A stretch of 64,000 nt of DNA from Paenibacillus sp. (GCF_035645195.1 NZ_DASQNA010000039.1:124001-188000); one strand, 5' to 3'; counted from the stretch's first letter, positions 24,798-34,187 are shown. Notes: a model not told the origin generated them from the sequence alone. Program-made: numbers and translations.

Positions 24798-25619
24798 ATG
24801 AGCGAAGCGGGTAAAAGCAACACGTTCGTAATCAAATGCGGGGGCAGCACGCTGGCGGCGCTGCCGAACGCGTTCTTCGCGGAGCTGGCCGCGTTCCAGA
24901 AGGAAGGCAAGCAGCCGGTCATCGTGCACGGCGGGGGGCCTGCGATTTCGCAGGCGCTGAATAAGCTCGGCATTCATACGGAGTTCGTCGACGGTCTCCG
25001 CCGCACGAGCGCGGAAGTGCTCGACGTGGCGGAAATGGTGCTCGCGGGCAAAATCAACAAAGAGATCGTCCGCCGCTTGTCTCAGAACGGCGCGAAAGCG
25101 GTCGGCCTCTCCGGCACGGACGGACGGCTCCTTACGGCGGAAGCGGTCGCGAATGCGGACCGTCTCGGCTACGTCGGCGAAGTGACGGAGGTCAACACGG
25201 AACTACTGAACGCGATGCTGACGGCGGGCTACATTCCGGTCGTGGCGCCGGTCGGCCTCGGCGTCGACAACCAGCGCTATAACATTAACGCGGATACGGC
25301 GGCCGGCGCGGTCGCGTCGAGCCTCGGCGCGGGACCGTTCATCGTCGTCACCGACGTGGCGGGCATCGCGGGCACGGTGAACGGCGAGAAGCAGGTGCTG
25401 CCGACGGTGACGCCGAGCCAGATTCAAGCGATGATCGACAGCGGCGAAATTTACGGCGGCATGATTCCGAAGGTGAAGGCCGCGCTGAAATGCCTCGGCG
25501 GCGGCGTCAACGAAGTCGTCATCGTGAACGGCTCGGAGCAAGGCGTCCTCGGCAAAGTGCTGCGCGGCGAGAAAATCGGCACGACGATCGTGGCGGAACC
25601 GTCCGTCACGCCGGCGTAA
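24798..25619 (+). CDS. argB: Acetylglutamate kinase
   Basis: 273 residues. It phosphorylates N-acetylglutamate, usually the arginine-inhibited step. Amino acid kinase features are VIKCGGSTLA at the N-terminus, VIVHGGGPAISQALNKLG, GLRRTSAEVLDVAEMVLAG, NINADTAAGAVASSLG, and GGMIPKVKAALKCLGGGV near the C-terminus. The extra N-terminal helix that marks arginine-inhibited hexameric enzymes is not obvious, but a short extension precedes the first strand. AGGGGAG 9-15 bases before ATG 24798. Confidence 0.95.
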   Translation: MSEAGKSNTFVIKCGGSTLAALPNAFFAELAAFQKEGKQPVIVHGGGPAISQALNKLGIHTEFVDGLRRTSAEVLDVAEMVLAGKINKEIVRRLSQNGAKAVGLSGTDGRLLTAEAVANADRLGYVGEVTEVNTELLNAMLTAGYIPVVAPVGLGVDNQRYNINADTAAGAVASSLGAGPFIVVTDVAGIAGTVNGEKQVLPTVTPSQIQAMIDSGEIYGGMIPKVKAALKCLGGGVNEVVIVNGSEQGVLGKVLRGEKIGTTIVAEPSVTPA

Positions 25620-25638
25620 CGCGGAAGGGGGAGCGGGC

Positions 25639-26832
25639 ATGAGCACGGGCAAAGAAGCGCTGTTTCCGAATTACGGGCGGTTTCCGATCCGCCTGGTGAA
25701 AGGCGAAGGCAGCCGCGTATGGGACGAAGCGGGGAAGGAATACCTCGACTTCGTCAGCGGCATCGCCGTCACGAACCTCGGCCATGCGCCGGCGGCGGTG
25801 AAGGAAGCGCTCGTGAAGCAGCTGGGCGAGCTGTGGCACGTATCGAACTTGTTCGAAATTCCGAACCAAGAGAAATTGGCGGCGCTGCTTGCGCGTCTCA
25901 GCTGCGCGGACCTCGCGTTCTTCTGCAACAGCGGCGCCGAAGCGAACGAGGCGGCGATCAAGCTCGCGCGCCGCTATCAGCGCAAGGTGAGAGGCAACGA
26001 CCGGTACGAGGTCGTCACGTTCAACAAATCGTTCCACGGCCGCACGCTAGCGACGCTGACGGCGACCGGTCAGGAGAAAGTGAAGGACGGCTTCGATCCG
26101 CTGCCGACCGGCTTCGTCCACGTCGATTACAACGACGTCGAAGGGCTGAAGGCGGCGGTGGGCGAACGGACGGCGGCGATCATGCTGGAGTTCGTGCAGG
26201 GCGAAGGCGGCGTGAACGTGGCCCAGCCGGCGTTCCTGGAAGCGGTGAAGGCGCTGTGCGAAGAGCATGGACTGCTGCTCATCGCCGACGAAATCCAGAC
26301 CGGCATCGGCCGGACGGGCACGTTGTTCGCATACGAGCAATTCGGCATCGAGCCGGACATTCTGACGCTCGCGAAAGGGATCGGCAGCGGCTTCCCGATG
26401 GGCGCGATGCTCGGCAAGGCATATCTTCGCGAAGGCTTCACGGCCGGCTCACACGGCTCGACGTTCGGCGGCACGCCGATCGCCTGCGCGGCGGCGATCG
26501 CCACGCTCGAGACGATCGTGAACGATAAGCTCCCGGCGCGCGCGAAAGCGTTGGGCGAAGCAGGCATGGAGCGGCTGCGGAGCAAGCTGGCCGGCCACCC
26601 GAGCTTCGTCGAAGTGCGCGGCCGCGGCTTCCTCATCGGCGTCGAGCTGAAGGAGCCGGTGGCGGACATCGTCGCGAAGGCGCAGGAGGCAGGGCTGCTC
26701 GTCGTCACGGCGGGACCGAACGTGCTGCGGCTCTTGCCGGCGCTGACGATTTCGGAAGAAGAGTGGTACCGTGGACTCGATCTGCTCGCGAGCGTCATCG
26801 CGGCGGACGCGAAGAACGGCATTTACGCATAG
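25639..26832 (+). CDS. argD: Acetylornithine aminotransferase
   Basis: 397 residues, class-III PLP aminotransferase converting the semialdehyde to N-acetylornithine with glutamate as donor. Motifs are FVSGIAVTNLGHAP, FFCNSGAEANEAAIKLAR (about residue 95), FNKSFHGRT, LIADEIQTGIGRTG (PLP Asp) and LAKGIGSGFPMGAM containing the Schiff-base Lys (about residue 247), followed by GSHGSTFGGTP. Start ATG 25639 follows AAGGGGGAG. Twenty bases after argB. Confidence 0.95.
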   Translation: MSTGKEALFPNYGRFPIRLVKGEGSRVWDEAGKEYLDFVSGIAVTNLGHAPAAVKEALVKQLGELWHVSNLFEIPNQEKLAALLARLSCADLAFFCNSGAEANEAAIKLARRYQRKVRGNDRYEVVTFNKSFHGRTLATLTATGQEKVKDGFDPLPTGFVHVDYNDVEGLKAAVGERTAAIMLEFVQGEGGVNVAQPAFLEAVKALCEEHGLLLIADEIQTGIGRTGTLFAYEQFGIEPDILTLAKGIGSGFPMGAMLGKAYLREGFTAGSHGSTFGGTPIACAAAIATLETIVNDKLPARAKALGEAGMERLRSKLAGHPSFVEVRGRGFLIGVELKEPVADIVAKAQEAGLLVVTAGPNVLRLLPALTISEEEWYRGLDLLASVIAADAKNGIYA

Positions 26833-26847
26833 AGGGGAGAGGTGCGC

Positions 26848-27834
26848 GTGGAAACCGCGGCGTTGCAAGCCTCTGAAGGCAAGGATAACGCAGAATCGTT
26901 GGCGAAACCGTTCAAGGGCCGGGACTTCCTGGCGCTGGCCGACTATACGCCCGACGAAATTCGCAATTTGATTCGGCTCGGCATCGAGCTGAAGCGCAAG
27001 CAAAAGGCGGGAGAAACGTACCAGCCGCTCGCCGGCAAAACGCTGGCGATGATTTTCGAAAAATCGTCGACCCGGACGCGCGTGTCGTTCGAGGTCGGCA
27101 TGTTCCAACTGGGCGGCCATGCGCTGTTCTTGTCCAAGAACGATATTCAGCTCGGCCGGGGCGAAACGGTCGCCGACACGGCGCGCACGCTGTCTCGCTA
27201 CGTCGACGGCATTATGATCCGCACGTTCGCGCATCAGAACGTCGTCGAGCTGGCGCGCAACGCGACTGTGCCGGTCATCAACGGCTTGACGGACCTGTCG
27301 CACCCGTGCCAGGCGCTGACGGACTACATGACCGTGCTGGAGCATAAGGGCAAACTGGAAGGTCTCAAAATCGCGTACATCGGCGACGGCAACAACATGG
27401 TGCATTCGCTCATGGTCGGCGCGGCGAAGCTCGGCCTCCATATCGCGGTGGCGAGCCCGGCCGGATACGAGCCGGACCGGGAAGTCGCGGACATCGCCCG
27501 CGAAACCGCGGCGGCGACGGGCGGCAAATATACGTTCCACTACGATCCGAAAGAAGCGATCGAAGGCGCGGACGTCGTATATACGGACGTCTGGGCGAGC
27601 ATGGGCATGGAGGCGGAGCAGCAGGAGCGGGAAAAGGCGTTCCACGCGTTCCAAGTGAACGCGGAGCTGACCCAATACGCGAAACCGGATTTCGTGTTCA
27701 TGCACTGCCTGCCGGCGCATCGCGGCGAAGAAGTGAGCGCCGAGATCATCGACGGCGCGCATTCGATCGTGTTCGATCAAGCGGAAAACCGGCTGCATGC
27801 GCAGAAAGCGGTCCTTGCGGCATTGATGGGATAA
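26848..27834 (+). CDS. argF: Ornithine carbamoyltransferase
   Basis: 328 residues. It makes citrulline from ornithine and carbamoyl phosphate. The carbamoyl-phosphate loop [13 protein letters not shown], the HPCQALTD motif, and the ornithine loop [13 protein letters not shown] are all intact. Two in-frame GTG codons (26842, 26848) compete: the ribosome site AGGGGAGAGG almost abuts the first, so GTG 26848 is preferred. About 20 residues before the conserved [11 protein letters not shown] are an extra N-terminal tail. carAB genes are not in the operon, unlike B. subtilis. Confidence 0.93.
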   Translation: METAALQASEGKDNAESLAKPFKGRDFLALADYTPDEIRNLIRLGIELKRKQKAGETYQPLAGKTLAMIFEKSSTRTRVSFEVGMFQLGGHALFLSKNDIQLGRGETVADTARTLSRYVDGIMIRTFAHQNVVELARNATVPVINGLTDLSHPCQALTDYMTVLEHKGKLEGLKIAYIGDGNNMVHSLMVGAAKLGLHIAVASPAGYEPDREVADIARETAAATGGKYTFHYDPKEAIEGADVVYTDVWASMGMEAEQQEREKAFHAFQVNAELTQYAKPDFVFMHCLPAHRGEEVSAEIIDGAHSIVFDQAENRLHAQKAVLAALMG

Positions 27835-27889
27835 AGGATACGATAGTAGTTATAGGAATTCAACGAAGCGAAGGGTGGAACGGCGGCTT

Positions 27890-29161
27890 ATGTCGAAGCA
27901 AAAGATTGTGCTGGCGTACTCGGGCGGTCTCGATACGTCGGTCATTCTCAAGTGGTTGAAAGAAACGTTCGACGCGGAAATCATCGCCTTCACGGCGGAC
28001 ATCGGGCAAGGCGACGAGCTCGACGGCTTGGAGGAGAAGGCGCTCAACACGGGCGCGTCCAAGGTGTACATCGAAGACCTGCGGGCGGAGTTCGCGCGCG
28101 ACTACATTTTCCCGATGTTCCAAGCGGGCGCTCTGTACGAGGGTCAATATTTGCTCGGCACGTCGATCGCGCGTCCGCTCATCGCGAAGCGGATGGTCGA
28201 AATCGCCCGCGCGGAAGGCGCGACGGCGATTGCTCACGGCGCGACGGGCAAAGGCAACGACCAAGTGCGTTTCGAGCTGACGGCGGCGGCGCTCGCGGCC
28301 GATCTCGACGTGATCGCGCCTTGGCGCATCGAAGAATTCCGGGCGCAGTTCCCGGGCCGCGCGGAAATGATCGAATACGCCGAGAAGCACGGCATCCCGG
28401 TCAAAGCGTCCGCGGCGAAGCCGTACTCGACGGACCGCAACCTGCTGCACATCTCGTTCGAGAGCGGCATGCTGGAGGATCCGTGGTTCGACGCGACGCG
28501 CGAAGACGTGCGCGACATGTACGTCATGTCCGTCGATCCGCAGCTCGCGCCGGATGAGCCGGAGTACATCGAGCTCGAGTTCAAGCAGGGCTGCTGCGTC
28601 GCCATCAATGGAACGCCGCTGTCGCCGCTCGAGGTCATGGACACGCTGAACGAAATCGGCGGCGAGCACGGCGTCGGCCGCGTCGACATGGTCGAAAACC
28701 GCTTCGTCGGCATGAAAAGCCGCGGCGTGTACGAAACGCCGGGCGGCGCGATCCTGTTCAAGGCGCACCGCATCATCGAATCGATCACGATGGACCGCGA
28801 AGTGATGCTGCTGCGCGACTCGCTCATTCCGAAGTACGCGCAGCTCGTATATAACGGATTCTGGTTCGCGCCGGAGCGTCTTGCGCTGCAGGCGCTCGTA
28901 ACGGAGAGCCAGAAGAACGTCGAAGGCACGGTCCGCCTGAAGCTCTACAAAGGCAACATTATGGCGGCCGGCGTGAAGAGCGACGTCAGCCTGTACAACC
29001 CGCACATCGCGACGATGGAAGCGGACCCGACGCAGGCGTACAACCAAGGCGACGCGACGGGCTTCATCCGCCTCAACGCGCTGCGGTTGAAAGTATCCTC
29101 GGCCGTGCACGGCGCCGAGGGCATCGAGCCGGCGAAGGCGCCTGCCGAGACGAACGCCTAA
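27890..29161 (+). CDS. argG: Argininosuccinate synthase
   Basis: 423 residues. ATP-dependent joining of citrulline and aspartate. The PP-loop motif [17 protein letters not shown] is at the N-terminus, then [15 protein letters not shown] and [20 protein letters not shown]. The frame is open from 27875, but ATG 27890 gives the family N-terminus [13 protein letters not shown] and has AAGGGTGG upstream. The C-terminal tail [11 protein letters not shown] is not conserved. A hairpin lies between its stop and argH. Confidence 0.95.
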   Translation: MSKQKIVLAYSGGLDTSVILKWLKETFDAEIIAFTADIGQGDELDGLEEKALNTGASKVYIEDLRAEFARDYIFPMFQAGALYEGQYLLGTSIARPLIAKRMVEIARAEGATAIAHGATGKGNDQVRFELTAAALAADLDVIAPWRIEEFRAQFPGRAEMIEYAEKHGIPVKASAAKPYSTDRNLLHISFESGMLEDPWFDATREDVRDMYVMSVDPQLAPDEPEYIELEFKQGCCVAINGTPLSPLEVMDTLNEIGGEHGVGRVDMVENRFVGMKSRGVYETPGGAILFKAHRIIESITMDREVMLLRDSLIPKYAQLVYNGFWFAPERLALQALVTESQKNVEGTVRLKLYKGNIMAAGVKSDVSLYNPHIATMEADPTQAYNQGDATGFIRLNALRLKVSSAVHGAEGIEPAKAPAETNA

Positions 29162-29182
29162 GAAACTGCGATTGAAGGGGAC

Positions 29183-29218
29183 GGAGCCGACCAACGGACG
29201 GACGTTGGCGGCTCCTTT
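29183..29218 (+). terminator. Hairpin between argG and argH
   Basis: A long stem GGAGCCG/CGGCTCC extended by CCAACG/CGTTGG, with one bulged A (29190) and a 6-base loop. It is followed by only three T, so it may attenuate transcription into argH or stabilise the upstream message rather than stop fully. Confidence 0.6.
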
Positions 29219-29249
29219 CCTATGTACATGACGGAGGAGGACGAACAGG

Positions 29250-30677
29250 ATGTCGAAGCTGTGGGGCGGCCGGTTCACCAAAGCGACCGACGCGTTGGTG
29301 GAGGAGTATACCGCGTCCGTGTTTTTCGATAAAGAGCTGTATGAGGAAGACATTCAGGGCAGCATCGCGCATGTAACGATGCTCGGCAAGCAGGGCATAT
29401 TGCCGCAGGAGGACGTCCAGACGATCATCGGGGGCCTTACTCGCGTGCTCGAGAAATTGCGGCGCGGGGAAGTGACGTTCTCGGCGGCCGAGGAAGATAT
29501 CCATATGACGGTGGAAAAGCTGCTCATCGCGGATATCGGTCCGGTCGGCGGGAAGCTGCATACGGGACGGAGCCGCAACGACCAAGTGGCGACGGACATG
29601 CATTTGTACCTTCGCAAGCGGGTCGTCGAATTCGTCGAGCTGCTCGGCGCGCTGCAGGAGGCGCTGATCGGCCAGGCGAAGGCGCATGTGGAGACGATAT
29701 TGCCAGGGTATACGCATTTGCAGCGGGCGCAGCCGATCTCGTTCGGCCATCATTTGCTCGCGTACGTGGCGATGTTCGGACGCGACGCGGAGCGCTTGAT
29801 GGACTCGTATAAGCGCGTCGATATGCTGCCGCTCGGCGCGGGCGCGCTCGCGGGCACGACGTTCCCGATCGATCGGGCGTTCGTGGCGGAGCAGCTCGGG
29901 TTCTCGCGCATTTACGACAACTCGCTCGACGCGGTCAGCGACCGCGACTTCATCGTCGAGTTTCTGTCGAACGCGTCGCTGTTGATGGCGCATTTGTCGC
30001 GGCTGTGCGAGGAGCTCATCCTTTGGTCGAGCACCGAATTCGGCTTCGTCGAGCTCGACGACGCGTTCTGCACGGGCAGCTCGATCATGCCGCAGAAGAA
30101 AAATCCGGACGTCGCGGAGCTCGTCCGCGGCAAAACCGGCCGCGTCTACGGCAATCTGGTGGGCCTGCTCACCGTGCTGAAGTCGCTGCCGCTCGCTTAC
30201 AACAAGGACATGCAGGAAGACAAGGAAGGCATGTTCGACACGGTGAAGCACGTCGGCGGCGCGCTGCGGCTGATGGCCCCGATGATCGCGACGATGCAGG
30301 TGCGGACGGACCGGATGCGCGGCGCGGTCGACCGCGACTTCTCGAATGCCACGGACATCGCGGATTACCTGGTCAACAAGGGGATCCCGTTCCGCCAGGC
30401 GCACGAAATCATCGGCAAGCTCGTGCTGCACTGCATCGAGCGCGGCATCGTCCTCCTCGAGCTGCCGCTGGAGGAGTACAAGAAGTTCGCGCCCGAGTTC
30501 GAGGGCGACATCTTCGACGTGCTCCAGCCGGAGCACGTGGTGAACGCGCGCGCCGTGTACGGCGGCACGGCGTTCCCGCAGGTGCGCGAAGCGATTGCGC
30601 GCGCCGAGGCGTCCCTCGTCGGCTTGCAGGCGTGGACGGCGGAATACGCGGCCAAGTCGGGGCTCGCGTCGAAATAA
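29250..30677 (+). CDS. argH: Argininosuccinate lyase
   Basis: 475 residues. It splits argininosuccinate to arginine and fumarate, the last step of the pathway. Fumarase/aspartase superfamily features are [12 protein letters not shown] at the N-terminus, [14 protein letters not shown] (about residue 110), [14 protein letters not shown], and the flexible signature loop [15 protein letters not shown] (about residue 280). GGAGGAGGA precedes ATG 29250. Last gene of the operon; terminator about 20 bases after the stop. Confidence 0.95.
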   Translation: MSKLWGGRFTKATDALVEEYTASVFFDKELYEEDIQGSIAHVTMLGKQGILPQEDVQTIIGGLTRVLEKLRRGEVTFSAAEEDIHMTVEKLLIADIGPVGGKLHTGRSRNDQVATDMHLYLRKRVVEFVELLGALQEALIGQAKAHVETILPGYTHLQRAQPISFGHHLLAYVAMFGRDAERLMDSYKRVDMLPLGAGALAGTTFPIDRAFVAEQLGFSRIYDNSLDAVSDRDFIVEFLSNASLLMAHLSRLCEELILWSSTEFGFVELDDAFCTGSSIMPQKKNPDVAELVRGKTGRVYGNLVGLLTVLKSLPLAYNKDMQEDKEGMFDTVKHVGGALRLMAPMIATMQVRTDRMRGAVDRDFSNATDIADYLVNKGIPFRQAHEIIGKLVLHCIERGIVLLELPLEEYKKFAPEFEGDIFDVLQPEHVVNARAVYGGTAFPQVREAIARAEASLVGLQAWTAEYAAKSGLASK

Positions 30678-30697
30678 ACAGCTTTTCAACCTTCATA

Positions 30698-30754
30698 AGC
30701 TCGAAATCGGATGCGAACGCTCATTGCGGCCGCGGACGGTTTCGGGCTTTTTTT
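30698..30754 (+). terminator. Terminator of the arginine operon
   Basis: AGCTCGAAATC (30698-30708) pairs with GGTTTCGGGCT (30738-30748) including G-U pairs, followed by a run of seven T. The loop is large (29 bases) and may hold further pairing (GCG/CGC). Confidence 0.75.
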
Positions 30755-30774
30755 CAATGTTGGAAGGAATTGGC

Positions 30775-30804
30775 TTGACGAGTAAAGTTAACTCGAGTTA
30801 ATAT
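30775..30804 (+). promoter_or_regulatory. Promoter of the TetR-DUF4188 pair
   Basis: TTGACG (30775-30780), an 18-base spacer, TAATAT (30799-30804). The spacer contains a perfect palindrome that runs into the -10 box. Confidence 0.65.
30788..30801. promoter_or_regulatory. Palindromic operator candidate for the TetR regulator
   Basis: TTAACTCGAGTTAA is a perfect 14-bp palindrome between the -35 and -10 elements. TetR repressors commonly bind such sites in their own promoters. A second inverted repeat, GATACACA (30806-30813) with TGTGTATC (30836-30843), brackets the transcription start region and the first ribosome site. Confidence 0.6.
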
Positions 30805-30913
30805 AGATACACAAGTTAATATATGGAGTGGTTGATGTGTATCTTGAAGCTGTCGTACGGTACGCCGAGGCGGGCCGGATAGTTCGGTTTCTCGCAGGCG
30901 GGCGGGAGGACGA

Positions 30914-31537
30914 ATGAAGCTGCCGTTGCGCGAGCTGAAGAAAGCCCGCTCGAAAATCGCGCTGTACGAGGCAAGCTTAGAGCTGATCGGCCGCAGCACG
31001 TTCCGGGCGGTGAAATTGGAGGACATCTGCGAGAAGGCGGAAGTGTCCAAGGTGACGTTTTTTAAGTTTTTCCCGCAGAAAGAGGACGTCCTGGTGTATT
31101 TCATGAACGTGTGGCTGCTCGAGCGGATGCTGCGCATCGAGGAGGATGGGCTGCGGGGAGCCGGCGCGGCGCGTTACCTGCTGCACAGCGTGGCGGAGGG
31201 CTCGGAGGAACGGCCGGGGTTGATGCTCAGTTTGATCGGTTTTTTGTCGGAGACGCACATGCACCCGTGCATGCCGGTGTTGTCCGACGCCGAGCTGCAC
31301 TTGTTGTTCCCGGGGCGGGAGGCACGCGCGCGGTCGACGCCGGTGGACATCTTCGCCTTGTTCCGGCGCTTGATCGACGAGGCGAAGGCGGACGGCGAAT
31401 GCCGGCGGGAAGAAAGCACGGCCGTTCTGGCGCAGTGGCTGCTCACGATCTTCTACGGCGCTTACCTGACCGCGCACATGTGCAGGCAGGACATTCGCGC
31501 GACGTACGATCGGCACCTGACCAGCATTTTCATATGA
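30914..31537 (+). CDS. TetR/AcrR-family transcriptional regulator
   Basis: 207 residues. The N-terminal helix-turn-helix (about 15-62: KIALYEASLELIGRSTFRAV, then DICEKAEVSKVTFFKFFPQK) is typical of TetR repressors; the C-terminal two thirds is a helical ligand domain with no recognised subfamily. GGGAGGA precedes ATG 30914. Its stop lies 18 bases before the DUF4188 gene, so they form one transcript and the regulator probably controls it and itself through the palindrome at 30788. Ligand unknown. A possible 15-codon leader ORF (30835-30882) lies upstream; its reality is uncertain. Confidence 0.88.
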   Translation: MKLPLRELKKARSKIALYEASLELIGRSTFRAVKLEDICEKAEVSKVTFFKFFPQKEDVLVYFMNVWLLERMLRIEEDGLRGAGAARYLLHSVAEGSEERPGLMLSLIGFLSETHMHPCMPVLSDAELHLLFPGREARARSTPVDIFALFRRLIDEAKADGECRREESTAVLAQWLLTIFYGAYLTAHMCRQDIRATYDRHLTSIFI

Positions 31538-31555
31538 AAAAGGAGGCGTCCTAGC

Positions 31556-32050
31556 ATGGCAAAGGCGGAAGCCGGCCGGTTTACGGCCGCGTACAGCGGC
31601 AGCTTGGTCGTATTCATTATCGGGATGAGCGTCAATCGTTGGTGGGCGGTGCATCGGTGGCTTCCCGTGTTTCGGGCGATGGGGCCGATGATCGCTGAGC
31701 TTTATAAGAATAAGGAGCTTGGCTTCTTGGATATGCAGTTCGCGCTCTCGCCCAAGGGGCCGATTCTGATTCAGTACTGGCGTTCCTATGACCAGCTGGA
31801 GCATTATGCGCGGCACGGCGCGAAGCATCTGAAGGCTTGGCGGGACTTTAATACGAAGGCGGCGAAGTCCCATGCCGTCGGCGTGTTTCATGAAACGTAC
31901 ATCGTCGACGAAGGCAAGTACGAATCGGTATACGTGAACATGCCGAAGTTCGGCCTCGGCCGCGTCGCCGGTTTGGCGCCGGCGACGGGACCGCGGGAGA
32001 CGGCGCGGCGCCGCTTGGGCGGACAGAACGAGCCGGCGGTTGCCGAGTGA
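31556..32050 (+). CDS. DUF4188 family protein (monooxygenase-like)
   Basis: 164 residues. Recognisable family features are VVFIIGMSVNRWWAVHRWLP (about 18-37), QYWRSYDQLEHYARHGAKHL, VGVFHETYIVDEGKYESVYV and NMPKFGLGRV. DUF4188 proteins resemble ferredoxin-like dimeric alpha/beta-barrel monooxygenases and phenylacetaldoxime dehydratase-like proteins; no reaction is established. It has a perfect AAAAGGAGG ribosome site. Being driven by a TetR gene, it may respond to a toxic small molecule (inference). The C-terminal ~25 residues are a low-complexity Arg/Gly/Pro tail. Confidence 0.8.
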   Translation: MAKAEAGRFTAAYSGSLVVFIIGMSVNRWWAVHRWLPVFRAMGPMIAELYKNKELGFLDMQFALSPKGPILIQYWRSYDQLEHYARHGAKHLKAWRDFNTKAAKSHAVGVFHETYIVDEGKYESVYVNMPKFGLGRVAGLAPATGPRETARRRLGGQNEPAVAE

Positions 32051-32096
32051 CCGTCTTTTTCATAAAATCGGAACGATAGGTATAGCGCGAAGCACG

Positions 32097-32136
32097 CGCC
32101 GTTCGTCCCCTGGAGGGGCGGGCGGCGTTTTTTATT
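32097..32136 (+). terminator. Terminator after the DUF4188 gene
   Basis: CGCCG plus CCCC segments (32097-32110) pair with GGGG and CGGCG (32115-32127) around a TGGA loop, with G-U pairs and one bulge. Six T follow. Confidence 0.75.
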
Positions 32137-32519
32137 TGCTGGGAGGGATTCTTGCCGGGGGACGTGAGCCCGGCGCTCGGCGTATGCGACCGCACGGCGA
32201 GGCGGAGCTGCGTGCGCTGGCCGCGAAAGGGGCGATTCGGCCGGCGCGGGGCTCGCAGCGGGTGCGGGCGTACGAGCTGTGCGCGGAGCGAACGGAGCTG
32301 TTCCTTGGGCTTTAATGGATAGCGGAAAGCCGTGTCCGTTATTTTGCGGGCAAGGCGGGACAACGGGAAAATAGCGGAAGACGGTGTCCGCTATTTCGAC
32401 GAAAAAGGCGTCAAACGCACGATTTCGGCCGATTAACGGACAGTCGTTTCCGCTATTGGACGGAGCGCTAGAGCGTTGTGAATATTAACGGACAGTCGGT
32501 TCCTCTAAACCTGCGAGTA
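32137..32519. other. Intergenic region without a convincing gene
   Basis: The first half (32137-32315) is very GC-rich; it contains a 43-codon open frame from ATG 32184 with no ribosome site, possibly a decayed gene remnant. The second half (32317-32508) holds four related inverted-repeat units described separately. The convergent VanW-family gene ends at 32520. Confidence 0.6.
32318..32508. repeat. Four degenerate AGCGGA...TCCGCT palindromic units
   Basis: Unit 1 at 32319-32342 (ATAGCGGA...TCCGTTAT); unit 2 at 32369-32396, a perfect 10-bp inverted repeat AAATAGCGGA/TCCGCTATTT around GACGGTG-type loop sequence; unit 3 at 32433-32456 (TTAACGGACAGTCG...TCCGCTAT); unit 4 at 32485-32508 (TTAACGGACAGTCG then TTCCTCTAA). 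Units 3 and 4 share TTAACGGACAGTCG. Similar intergenic palindromes are common in Paenibacillus genomes (general knowledge). Each could fold as a hairpin in RNA. They sit at the 3' end of the convergent VanW gene. Confidence 0.75.
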
Positions 32520-34013
32520 TCAGTCCGCCGGCGCCTTCACGCCGTCCTCTACGATCGGATCGCCGCGGTGACGCTCTTGCTCGCGATCGGACGCATCGCC
32601 GCTGTTGGAAGCGTATAATGTCGGCAGCGGCTTGTACGTGTCCTTGGAAATAAGCTCCTTGTCGACGACTTTGCCGTTCACTTTTTTGTACCGATGTGTC
32701 ACGACGACGTAACCCGGCTTGCCCCGCTGCAGCAGCTCTACGGAGCCTTTGCGTAAATGCGGGTTTTTCACGTACTTCGTCGGCGGGTCGAGCTCTTCCA
32801 GCTTCACCGATTTGATCTCGTAGGCGACGCCCGGCGGCATCGAGCCGAACAGCTTTACGGTCAGCTTCCCGTTCTCGGTGCTGGTTCGGATTAATATATA
32901 TTTCTCCGTGTTGTTACGAAATTTGAAGTTGATGTATCCGCTCGCGAAAGTAGCGTCTTGCCCGATGGGGGCGTAGCTGACCGGCAGCGAATGGTTGCGG
33001 CGTTCGACGATTTCGAGCCCGGCGCGAAGCACGGCGTTGTACAGCGTCGTGGAGACTTGGCAGATGCCGCCGCCCACGCCGGGACAGAGCTTCCCGTTCA
33101 GAATGACGGGCGCTTCCCGGAATCCGAATTTCGATTCGGTTTCTTCGATGATCTTCGCGTAGTCGAACACGTCGCCGGGCTTCAAGAGACGGTTGTGCAC
33201 GACGGATGCCGTCTTCGCGACATTGTGCCGGCGGCCCGAGCCGCTCGTGGCGAACGAGGTCGTGAACGACGAAATTAGCCGTTCGACGCCTTGCTCCTTC
33301 AGCATGGCGACCGTCACCTCCGGCTGCAGCTCGTACGTCGGCACGGTCAGCTTCAGCGGCGTCTTCGATTGGAGCGGCCCGTCCGGCTTCAGCGCGTACG
33401 GATGCGCCGCCCGGCCCGCTTTGGCCGCCGCTGCGCCGCCCTCGCCGAGCACGGCGGTCCAGATCGTCGATGTCAGCCCTTTCTCGTCGAGGCGCAGCGC
33501 CTTCCGCTCCGGAGAATAACGCACCTCGTCCTGCTCCGTGATCGAGCGGACGGCGTTGACCGGTCGAGAAGCGTACAGCTCCGGCCACGTTTGCTGCGCC
33601 GCGGCGGAGAGGGCCTTCGCGTCGAAAGCGACCCGCAGCTCCCAGGAACGGCCGTGCCATTGCCAGCGCCGCCACGCGCGCTCCCATACCGACCCTTCGG
33701 CGAACCGCCCGATTTCGGCGCGAAGCTGGTCCGCGTTCGTCTGCAGACCCAACGTTCCCAGCGTCGCTGTGCGCGTCTCCGTGCCGCCTCCGGGCATCGG
33801 GGCGGTCATGGCGACAGGCATTCGCGCAAGCTGCGCGACGCGGTCCGCGAGCCCTTTTTCGAACTCGTCCGTCCGCATGCCTCCCACGTTCCATCCGGAA
33901 ACGGACATGCCGCCCGGCAGCCCGCTATGCATTCCATACCAAGCGACGATGCCCGCCGCCGCAAGCCCGATTCCCCAGCCTATGAGAATCCAGCGAATCA
34001 ACCGTGAGTTCAT
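32520..34013 (-). CDS. VanW-family protein with G5-like C-terminus
   Basis: 497 residues on the minus strand. One N-terminal membrane segment (ILIGWGIGLAAAGIVAWYG, about 8-26) anchors it; a putative peptidoglycan-binding region (about 35-250) follows, then the VanW domain (about 270-400) with FREAPVILNG, GVGGGICQVSTTLYNAVLRA and ERRNHSLPVSYAPIG. A G5-like segment is at the end (GKPGYVVVTHRYKKVNGKVV). VanW domains occur in vancomycin-resistance clusters and in many cell-wall proteins of spore formers; the activity is unknown, and no vanA/B ligase is nearby, so this is not evidence of resistance. ATG 34011-34013 has GAGGTG upstream; the frame is open another 103 codons but without conserved sequence. 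Confidence 0.88.
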   Translation of the reverse strand: MNSRLIRWILIGWGIGLAAAGIVAWYGMHSGLPGGMSVSGWNVGGMRTDEFEKGLADRVAQLARMPVAMTAPMPGGGTETRTATLGTLGLQTNADQLRAEIGRFAEGSVWERAWRRWQWHGRSWELRVAFDAKALSAAAQQTWPELYASRPVNAVRSITEQDEVRYSPERKALRLDEKGLTSTIWTAVLGEGGAAAAKAGRAAHPYALKPDGPLQSKTPLKLTVPTYELQPEVTVAMLKEQGVERLISSFTTSFATSGSGRRHNVAKTASVVHNRLLKPGDVFDYAKIIEETESKFGFREAPVILNGKLCPGVGGGICQVSTTLYNAVLRAGLEIVERRNHSLPVSYAPIGQDATFASGYINFKFRNNTEKYILIRTSTENGKLTVKLFGSMPPGVAYEIKSVKLEELDPPTKYVKNPHLRKGSVELLQRGKPGYVVVTHRYKKVNGKVVDKELISKDTYKPLPTLYASNSGDASDREQERHRGDPIVEDGVKAPAD

Positions 34014-34178
34014 TGCGATACACCTCGTCCGAAATAGGTTGATGCAATGAATATATGATCGTTCGATACAAATTCTTCCTTCAATCGTTCGCCGAATTCG
34101 GACAAAGCTGGGCCCCGCACGAATCGACGTTCCGGACATTTTCCACGAACTTTCAGCCAATTTCGCTAGAGTCGAGTG

Positions 34179-34187
34179 ATATAATGT
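34179..34187 (+). promoter_or_regulatory. Extended -10 promoter of ftsEX
   Basis: TGATATAAT is an extended -10 element (TGnTATAAT) about 88 bases before the ftsE start. The -35 region is weak, as expected for extended -10 promoters. It lies in the 261-bp divergent region between the VanW gene and ftsE; no clear promoter was recognised for the VanW gene. Confidence 0.6.

Noticed and set aside
23441-24973. 510-codon minus-strand frame over argJ
   Set aside because: Arg-rich shadow of argJ without start signals.
32040-32315. 91-codon frame after the DUF4188 gene
   Set aside because: It overlaps the preceding gene and crosses a terminator; no ribosome site. At most the last 43 codons could be a gene remnant.
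32318-32508. CRISPR array
   Set aside because: Four degenerate palindromes with unequal spacing and no cas genes; not repeat-spacer structure.
32520-34013. Vancomycin resistance determinant
   Set aside because: VanW-domain proteins are widespread in spore-forming Firmicutes, and no vanH/A/X-type genes are nearby.
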